Origin: Bacteroidia bacterium
Lineage (GTDB): Bacteria; Bacteroidota; Bacteroidia; B-17B0; Aurantibacillaceae
Direction: 5' to 3'
DNA: 32,391 nucleotides
Assembly (NCBI GenBank): GCA_021740825.1
Contig: JAIOZA010000033.1
Location: forward strand, 1 to 32,391
Shown here: piece by piece, positions 17,950 through 24,175 of the stretch
Layout of the letters: every line of letters begins with the position of its first letter
Numbering within the stretch: the stretch's first letter is position 1
Notes under the pieces: generated by a model
Databases searched by the model: none
What the model saw: the letters and a program-made list of their open reading frames with translations, nothing else
Told to the model about the DNA's origin: nothing
Position numbers and translations under genes: made by a program

Positions 17950-17975
17950 TTTCCTCAATTTTTTATAATTGAGTT

Positions 17976-18065
17976 GGAGAGATGCCTGAGAGGCCGAAAG
18001 GACATGTTTGCTAAACATGCGTACGGGTAACCGTACCGAGGGTTCGAATCCCTCTTTCTCCGCCA
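17976..18065 (+). tRNA. tRNA-Ser (anticodon GCT)
   Basis: The sequence folds as a class II tRNA. The acceptor stem pairs GGAGAGA (17976-17982) with TTTCTCC (18055-18061), including one G-T pair; the discriminator base is G and CCA is encoded (18063-18065). The anticodon arm is CATGT-TTGCTAA-ACATG, giving anticodon GCT, which reads AGC and AGT serine codons. The long variable arm (TACGG-GTAA-CCGTA) fits serine. The T arm is GAGGG-TTCGAAT-CCCTC. Confidence 0.97.
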
Positions 18066-18074
18066 CTTAAAATC

Positions 18075-18108
18075 ATAAACCCTTTACTAGCAATAGTTTA
18101 GGGTTTAT
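18075..18108 (+). terminator. possible terminator hairpin after tRNA-Ser
   Basis: ATAAACCCT (18075-18083) pairs perfectly with AGGGTTTAT (18100-18108) around a 16-nt loop, 9 bp after the tRNA. The tail is TATTCACATGTTT rather than a clean U run, so it is a weak terminator at best. The remaining stretch to 18356 is AT-rich, with a C-rich patch near 18122-18139, and holds no gene I can see. Confidence 0.45.
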
Positions 18109-18356
18109 TATTCACATGTTTCCCCCACATTTTTCCCACAATGACTGTTTTATACAAACTTAGCAGTTTCATATATCAAAATTACTAATCGTAAATTTTG
18201 ATTACATTCTAATTTCATAAAAAATAATGAAATTGGAAAAAATGAATATATTTTATTAAAACAAAATGTACTTTTCTTAATAATTTTCTGGTAAGTTAAG
18301 TCCATTATTTTTACAACTTTATAAAGCAATTTTGCGTTATATTTATCAATGTAATA

Positions 18357-19094
18357 ATGTGCTATAACGTATCCACAAAAAAAGTCGGTAAATTAACCGA
18401 AAAGCAATTTAAAGCAAAAATTGATCCTGCTATAACTTTGCCAACTAATTATTACTTATCAGGCTTTACACAACCTTTAGTGCCAATTATAAGTGCATTG
18501 CAGCCAGATATAATCACAGCTTTCAATTGGGGCTTAATACCAGATTTTTGTAAAACTGAAATGGATGCAAAAGATATGCAGACAAAAACGTTGAATGCTA
18601 AAAGTGAAACTGTTTTTACTCTACCTTCCTTTAAAAGTTCTATTAGAGAAAAACGCTGCTTAATTTTAGTAGATGGTTTTTATGAATGGCGAACCATAGG
18701 AAAACAAAAATATCCGTATTTTATAAAATACAAGGATAATGATGTATTTGCCATGGGTGGCATTTTTAACGATTGGGTAAATAAACAAACAGGAGAACAA
18801 ACTAAAACATTTTCGATCATTACCACTCCAGCAAATGATGTCATGACTAAAATTCATAATACCAAATTGCGAATGCCATTTATTTTGCCAAAAGGTAGTG
18901 AAAATGAATGGCTTAATGTAAATTTAAGTGAGAACGAAATTGCACACATGCTGAAACCACTTGAAAATGGATTACTCGATACTTTTCCAATTTCAAAACT
19001 AATTACCAATAAAAATAAGAATCAAGATTGTCCAGAAGTGCAATTACCTTTTCATTATCCTGAATTAGATTTTATCGACCAATTAGAATCTTAA
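18357..19094 (+). CDS. SRAP domain protein (YedK/HMCES family), abasic-site DNA shield
   Basis: A 245-aa SRAP protein. The family forms a covalent thiazolidine cross-link with abasic sites in single-stranded DNA, protecting them from strand breakage. After Met removal the catalytic Cys2 becomes N-terminal (MCYNVS). The partner residues can be placed: N80 in LNAKSET, E110 in DGFYEW and H167 in KIHNTKLRMP. The motifs FNWGLIPDF, YPYFIKYKD, FAMGGIFNDW and FSIITTPAND follow the family order, and the length is normal. The start is fixed by the need for Cys at position 2. A near-consensus -7 box, TATATTTA (18338-18345), lies 12 bp upstream. It stands alone between tRNA-Ser and the RCC1 protein gene, reading the same way. 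Confidence 0.94.
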   Translation: MCYNVSTKKVGKLTEKQFKAKIDPAITLPTNYYLSGFTQPLVPIISALQPDIITAFNWGLIPDFCKTEMDAKDMQTKTLNAKSETVFTLPSFKSSIREKRCLILVDGFYEWRTIGKQKYPYFIKYKDNDVFAMGGIFNDWVNKQTGEQTKTFSIITTPANDVMTKIHNTKLRMPFILPKGSENEWLNVNLSENEIAHMLKPLENGLLDTFPISKLITNKNKNQDCPEVQLPFHYPELDFIDQLES

Positions 19095-19125
19095 CAAATA
19101 GCTGCAAATTTTTAGGCAAAGGTAT

Positions 19126-19190
19126 TTAGTTACATAATTATACAACCTAAATCAACCTATTTTTTTTAGTTGCACAATAATACAACATAA
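19126..19190. repeat. pair of imperfect 25-bp direct repeats, 40-bp period
   Basis: Positions 19126-19150 and 19166-19190 match at 20 of 25 bases without gaps (TTAGTT, then ATACAAC, then TAA are shared). They lie in the 302-bp gap between the SRAP gene and the RCC1 protein gene. They could be paired binding sites or a relic of a short duplication. The rest of this gap is plain AT-rich sequence until the duplicated promoter block at 19301. Confidence 0.6.
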
Positions 19191-19300
19191 TGCATTTACC
19201 CAATTATTATTAAATGAATAATACTTGCTAACCGATATTAATTTGAGTTAACCGCCGTTAACACCTGTTGCCAAAATTTGCGAAAGAATAAAAATTTAGT

Positions 19301-19399
19301 TTTTTGAAACATTTAAAATTTAACAATTATAAATTTGCGATAAAAAGTATTTTATATTAGTTAAATAGTATTTTTACATAGTTAAAACTATTTTAAATG
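19301..19399 (+). promoter_or_regulatory. duplicated upstream regulatory block, copy 1
   Basis: The 100 bp ending in the start codon at 19397 align without gaps to 22461-22560 with 19 differences (81% identity; 12 differences in the first 80 bp). Conserved patches are TTGAAACATT, AAAATTTAACA, CGATAAAAAGTA, AGTTAAAT and TATTTTT. The TATTTTTA at 19369-19376 occupies the place of the -7 box. Homology stops abruptly upstream of 19301. Confidence 0.8.
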
Positions 19400-22300
19400 A
19401 AAAAAATTATTTGCAAAAAGACATTAACCATAATTTATGCCTGCTTGGTACTAGCATTAACACACAATGCAAGGGCACAATGCTGGAGTCAAATTTCTGC
19501 TGGTAATCTGCACACTATTGCTATAAAAACAGATGGCACCCTTTGGGCTTGGGGAGATAATTTTTCCGGGCAATTAGGTGATGGAACAAATATAAGTAAA
19601 AATATACCCACCCAACTAGGTGCTTCAGCTAACTGGAGTCAAATTTCTGCTGGGTATTCTCATAATCTTGCCATAAAAACCGATGGCACATTGTGGGCTT
19701 GGGGCTTAAATAATTATGGTCAATTAGGCAACGGAACAAATACAGATAGTAATTTACCAATACAAATTGGTATCGATAACAATTGGAGCCAAATTGCTAG
19801 TGAAGGTGTCAATAGTCTTGCCATAAAAACCAATGGCACATTATGGGCTTGGGGCAATAATCAAAGCGGTCAATTAGGAGATGGAACAACAATAGATAAA
19901 AATGTTCCAACTCAAATTGGTACCGATAACAATTGGTCTCAAATTGCTAGTGGTAGTGGTGATAGTCATGCTATAAAAACAGATGGTACTCTGTGGGCTT
20001 GGGGAGATAATCAAGCCGGTCAATTAGGAGATGGAACGTCTATAAATAGTTATTTACCACAGCAAATAGGCACAGATAATGCTTGGACTCAAATTGATTG
20101 TGGTGGACAAGGAACGACCTTCGCTATAAAAACAGATGGCACTCTGTGGGGTTGTGGAGGTAATCAATTAGGGCAATTAGGTATTGGCACAATAGGTTCA
20201 GATATGCCCATACTAACTCAATTAGGTATAGATAATAATTGGAGTCAAATTTCTCCTGGCGATTGGCATATTCTTGCCATAAAAACAGATGGCACATTGT
20301 GGGCTTGGGGCATCAATCTAGATGGCCAATTAGGTGATGGAACGCTTACAGATAGAACTACACCAACCCAAATAGGTAATGCAACAAATTGGACACAAAT
20401 TACTGCTGGAGGTTTTAGCAGCTTTGCAATGGGAACTAGTAATAATTTGTATTCTTGGGGTTGTGCTTCGATAGGGGCTGCGACTTATCCATTAGGATTT
20501 GGAATACCCAACTTTCCTACCAACATTCCACATATCGTGGCTTTTCCTTTATCTACTTCCTTTACTGCAACTACAAATATTTGCGCAGGTTCTACCATTA
20601 TGGTTTCCTATAATGCTGCACAGTGTATTGGGGCAGGTAATCTTTTTACGGTTCAGTTATCAAATGCGTTAGGTAATTTTGCTTTTCCAGTTACCATTGG
20701 TACGCTTAATAGCAATTCAGCTTCTGGCACTATTTCCTGCACTATACCCCAAAATACTCCCAATGGCAATGGCTACAGAGTGCGTGTTGTAGTAGCTGAT
20801 CCATTTGTTATTAGCGCAGATAATGGTTCAAACATTACTATTAACGGAGCTATTCCTCAAATTAACATTTCGGCTTCACCACAAATTGGCAGCGCGCCAC
20901 TGTACACAGCCTTTAATAATACAACCCCTAATCGCAGCAATTATAACTGGCAATGGACCTTTGGTGATGGCACCACTGGTAATTCAAATGCGCTTACTGT
21001 GTTTCATTCCTATACCTTTCCTAGTCTATATGATATTTCTGTTGTAGCTACTTCAACTTCTTCGGGTTGCAGTGATACGCTCTATCTGCCGGGTTATATT
21101 TTTGCAGCAGGTAATAATTGCACGCATGCTGCTTCCGTTACACCTGCCGGTTCTGCCACCATTTGTATTGGCAATTCATTGTCGGCTAATATGGGCACTA
21201 ATTACACCTATCAATGGAATATTAATGGAGTGGCTATTCCCGGAGCAATTTATAGCACCTATCAACCAACACAATCTGGCTACTACTCTGTTACCGTGCT
21301 GAACAACGGTTGTCCTGTTACTTCTGCCGAAACACAAGTTACAACAGTTCCAGGTATTTCACCACCAACAATAACGGCAAACGGTATTATTCAATCGTGC
21401 GCGGGGGGTATGGTTACCTTATCTGCTTCTGGCGGCATTGCCGGAGGTTATTTATGGAACACAGGCTCAATAGCTGATAGCATAATGGTTAACACTTCGG
21501 GAACTTATTTTGTTTCTATTTCAGATGCCCCTTCAGGTTGTGTATCTACTTCTGCCCCCTACATTATAAATGCGTCTAACGTTCCAACCCCTAACATTTG
21601 TATGGTTACAGTAGATAGTTTATCTAACTACAATATTATTTATTGGGATAAATCGCAATATCAAATTACAGATACCTTTGTTGTATATAGAGATATTGGT
21701 AATAACAATTATGGTATCATTGGCAAAGTTCCTTTCGATTCTCTTTCTCAATTTATTGATACCCTTACCACTTTGTACGCGGCAAATGGAGATCCAAATG
21801 TGTCTAGTTGGCGATACAAACTTTCGGTAATTGACAGTTGCGGCACAGAAAGCTCCATGAGTCCGTTTCATCAAACTATTTTTATTCAAAATAATGGAGC
21901 CAACTTTAGTTGGAATCATTATCAAATAGAAGGGCAAACAATACCGGTGCCTTCTTTGCAAAACTATTTAGTTTATAAAGACAATCTGAGCAACGGCAAC
22001 TGGCAGCTCATTCAAACGTTAAGTGCCTCTTCAACGGCTTTCACCGACGTTAATTATGCTCTGTACCAATCAACTGCCAAATGGCGCGTGCAAACTATTT
22101 GGAATATTAGTTGCGACCCAACATTAAAAGTGGCTAACTCAACTGTAAATACTACGCGTTCAAACGCAAAAGATAATTTTGTTTTAGTACCAACTGGTAT
22201 TAAAGCGAATGTATTATTTGATGTTAATTTATTTCCAAATCCAGCAAAGGATCTGTTACATATTTCAACAAGTAATCAATTAATTACTTCTGTAAAAGTA

Positions 22301-22453
22301 TATGATATAACGGCTAGGTTACTAGGCCAAGTGTCTTTGCAAAACAATGATAATAAAATTGATATCAGTATTAAAGATTTTGCATCAGGTATTTATTTAG
22401 CAGAAATACAAACCGCTAAAGGCATCGTAAGAAAACAATTTGTGAAGGAGTAA
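19397..22453 (+). CDS. secreted RCC1-propeller / PKD / Fn3-like protein with T9SS sorting domain
   Basis: A 1018-aa protein with a signal peptide cut near A27-Q28 (NARAQC). Residues 30-375 hold six clear RCC1 repeats plus a degenerate seventh, each of about 51 aa with core AIKTDGTLWAWG and GQLGDGT; together they fit one seven-bladed propeller. Then come a beta-rich segment (about 390-480), a PKD domain (about 483-563; WQWTFGDGTTGNSN), Ig-like modules (about 570-720; GYYSVTVLNNGC), and two Fn3-like modules (about 730-925). The C-terminus (942-1018; DVNLFPNPAKDLLHIS, then FASGIYLAEIQTAKG) is a type A T9SS sorting domain. That domain is almost identical to the one ending at 28652. RCC1 propellers are typical of eukaryotic GEFs but are common in secreted bacterial proteins, where they act as binding scaffolds. 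The true ligand is unknown. Confidence 0.92.
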   Translation: MKKIICKKTLTIIYACLVLALTHNARAQCWSQISAGNLHTIAIKTDGTLWAWGDNFSGQLGDGTNISKNIPTQLGASANWSQISAGYSHNLAIKTDGTLWAWGLNNYGQLGNGTNTDSNLPIQIGIDNNWSQIASEGVNSLAIKTNGTLWAWGNNQSGQLGDGTTIDKNVPTQIGTDNNWSQIASGSGDSHAIKTDGTLWAWGDNQAGQLGDGTSINSYLPQQIGTDNAWTQIDCGGQGTTFAIKTDGTLWGCGGNQLGQLGIGTIGSDMPILTQLGIDNNWSQISPGDWHILAIKTDGTLWAWGINLDGQLGDGTLTDRTTPTQIGNATNWTQITAGGFSSFAMGTSNNLYSWGCASIGAATYPLGFGIPNFPTNIPHIVAFPLSTSFTATTNICAGSTIMVSYNAAQCIGAGNLFTVQLSNALGNFAFPVTIGTLNSNSASGTISCTIPQNTPNGNGYRVRVVVADPFVISADNGSNITINGAIPQINISASPQIGSAPLYTAFNNTTPNRSNYNWQWTFGDGTTGNSNALTVFHSYTFPSLYDISVVATSTSSGCSDTLYLPGYIFAAGNNCTHAASVTPAGSATICIGNSLSANMGTNYTYQWNINGVAIPGAIYSTYQPTQSGYYSVTVLNNGCPVTSAETQVTTVPGISPPTITANGIIQSCAGGMVTLSASGGIAGGYLWNTGSIADSIMVNTSGTYFVSISDAPSGCVSTSAPYIINASNVPTPNICMVTVDSLSNYNIIYWDKSQYQITDTFVVYRDIGNNNYGIIGKVPFDSLSQFIDTLTTLYAANGDPNVSSWRYKLSVIDSCGTESSMSPFHQTIFIQNNGANFSWNHYQIEGQTIPVPSLQNYLVYKDNLSNGNWQLIQTLSASSTAFTDVNYALYQSTAKWRVQTIWNISCDPTLKVANSTVNTTRSNAKDNFVLVPTGIKANVLFDVNLFPNPAKDLLHISTSNQLITSVKVYDITARLLGQVSLQNNDNKIDISIKDFASGIYLAEIQTAKGIVRKQFVKE
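22201..22453 (+). repeat. T9SS sorting-domain cassette, copy 1
   Basis: These 253 bp align without gaps to 28400-28652 with 20 differences (92% identity), ending at the stop codon in both. The 60 bp just upstream differ at about 18 positions, so the similarity has a fairly sharp border. The encoded sorting domains differ in only a handful of residues. Confidence 0.9.
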
Positions 22454-22460
22454 TTAATTT

Positions 22461-22559
22461 TTCTTGAAACATTGAAAATTTAACAGTTTTAAATTTTCGA
22501 TAAAAAGTACTTTGTATCAGTTAAATGCTATTTTTGTATACTTAAATATTTAAAAAATG
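22461..22559 (+). promoter_or_regulatory. duplicated upstream regulatory block, copy 2
   Basis: This is the partner of 19301-19399 and ends at the ATG of the thioredoxin-like gene. Here the -7 box is a perfect TATTTTTG (22529-22536), 20 bp before the ATG. A TTTG at 22511-22514 is only 14 bp upstream of it, too close for a standard -33 box. The block starts 8 bp after the stop codon of the RCC1 protein gene. Confidence 0.8.
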
Positions 22560-23990
22560 AAACAATTTATATTTACAAAACAGTTATTTGTAATATTGTT
22601 GTTATTTTTTTTTTGCTTCACCACTCATTTTGCTCAAACTATAACTGGTAAGTTGTCACTGCTTATCAATCAAGAGATAAAACTTGAGGGCTTTAACGGA
22701 TTAAAATCTTATTCAATTTCAAAAAGCAAAATTGATAAAAGTGGAAATTTTCAACTTAATTATTCTAAGTTAGATTATGGAGTTGGGTGTTTAATATCTT
22801 CGGATAACAAACCTCTATATATCATTTTGAGCGGCGAAGATATTGAAATTAATGGTGAAGCGCTAAGCCATACTGAATCAATTAAAGTTATTAAAGGTAA
22901 ACAAAATCAATGGTTTGAGAAATACGCTAAAGAGCAGCCGAGAAGAGAACAGGCCTTAAGTGCTTGGTTATATTTGGAAAAAATTTACTCGATAGATTCT
23001 TTATTTTTGGTACAAAAATTACCGACACAAGCAATACAGAATGAGAAGAAACGTATTAAAAATGAAGAACAAGAGTTTGTTAATAAAATACCAGTTGATA
23101 GCTATGTGCGTTGGTTTTTGCCGACTCGCAAATTGGTTAATTCGGTTTCAATAGTTGCTCAATATAGGCCAGAAGAAATTCCTTCTACCATTTCTGCCTT
23201 CCGACAATTAAACTACACAGACATTCGCTTATATAAAAGCGGATTATTTAAAGATGCTATTGAAAGCCATTTTTGGTTATTAGAAAATAGTGGCCGATCG
23301 TTAGATTCCGTTTTTATTGAAATGAAAATATCTATTGATGCGATGATGAAAACTCTTGTAAAAGATGAGAAAAAACTAAATGAAATTACCGATTATCTTT
23401 TTGATTTATTGGAGCGCCATAGTTTGTTTCAAGCATCTGAGTATTTGGCACTAAAGGTTTTAAATGAAATAAATTGTACACTTAATAGCGACCTTGCAAA
23501 GCAATTAGAAACATATCGGGCCATGAAAAAAGGAAATCTTGCGCCTGATATTATATTTTATGCTGATAATTCAGTGCAAAGTTATAACATTAGCAATTCC
23601 CAAAAAAAACTATCTGACATCAAAAGTAAATACTCAGTTATTGTATTTGGTGCAAGTTGGTGTCCTAAATGCAACGAAGAAATTCCTCAAATAGCTAAAC
23701 TTTACAATAAATGGAAAGCAAATGAAGTAGAAGTAATTTTTATTTCGTTGGATGAGGAAAAAGAAATTTTTCAAAAATTCGTCAAAGATTTTCCGTTTAT
23801 CTCAATTTGTGATTTTAAAAAATGGGGTGGTGCAATCGTAAAGGACTATTATGTATTTGGAACTCCAACTTTATATTTACTGGATAGTAGTCGTAAGATT
23901 TTACTGAGGCCAAATTCAGTAAATCAATTAGATGCCTGGGTTGATTGGAATTTAATAAAAGGAAATAAGGATGATGATAAGAAAAATTAA
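22557..23990 (+). CDS. exported thioredoxin-like (TlpA/ResA family) protein
   Basis: A 477-aa protein with a signal peptide (hydrophobic 9-22, cleavage near A26-Q27). The N-terminal part (about 28-110; ITGKLSLLINQEIKLEGF) is a small beta domain like those preceding TlpA domains in Bacteroidota (DUF4369-like). A helical middle region follows (about 115-320). The thioredoxin domain starts near residue 326 (KGNLAPDIIFY) with active site C369-P-K-C372 in FGASWCPKCNEEIP and the cis-proline loop FGTPTLYLLD. There is no Cys just after the signal, so it is likely periplasmic rather than a lipoprotein. The family reduces disulfides in the cell envelope; no specific partner is known. Its promoter block is a copy of the one before the RCC1 protein gene, suggesting joint control. 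Confidence 0.92.
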   Translation: MKQFIFTKQLFVILLLFFFCFTTHFAQTITGKLSLLINQEIKLEGFNGLKSYSISKSKIDKSGNFQLNYSKLDYGVGCLISSDNKPLYIILSGEDIEINGEALSHTESIKVIKGKQNQWFEKYAKEQPRREQALSAWLYLEKIYSIDSLFLVQKLPTQAIQNEKKRIKNEEQEFVNKIPVDSYVRWFLPTRKLVNSVSIVAQYRPEEIPSTISAFRQLNYTDIRLYKSGLFKDAIESHFWLLENSGRSLDSVFIEMKISIDAMMKTLVKDEKKLNEITDYLFDLLERHSLFQASEYLALKVLNEINCTLNSDLAKQLETYRAMKKGNLAPDIIFYADNSVQSYNISNSQKKLSDIKSKYSVIVFGASWCPKCNEEIPQIAKLYNKWKANEVEVIFISLDEEKEIFQKFVKDFPFISICDFKKWGGAIVKDYYVFGTPTLYLLDSSRKILLRPNSVNQLDAWVDWNLIKGNKDDDKKN

Positions 23991-24175
23991 CAACAAAGGA
24001 ATAGTATATTTATTTTTGGAAAATAGACTTAACAATAAACATGAAATGTTAATTCACAAAGTGGAGGTTAATACAAGAATTATTTAAATTATGTTTTTTT
24101 CAAATATTTTTAATACATCATTTATAAATTAAAAAAACAGTACGCATACTATTTAATTACACACAATAAAACAAA

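Noticed and set aside
17976..18140. tRNA-Ser 3' end as an integration site with an SRAP gene as cargo
   Set aside because: No integrase, no second copy of the tRNA 3' end in the window, and the SRAP gene has ordinary composition.
19485..20420. repeat array taken for CRISPR
   Set aside because: The period is about 155 bp, in frame, and codes for RCC1 blades; there are no short spacers.
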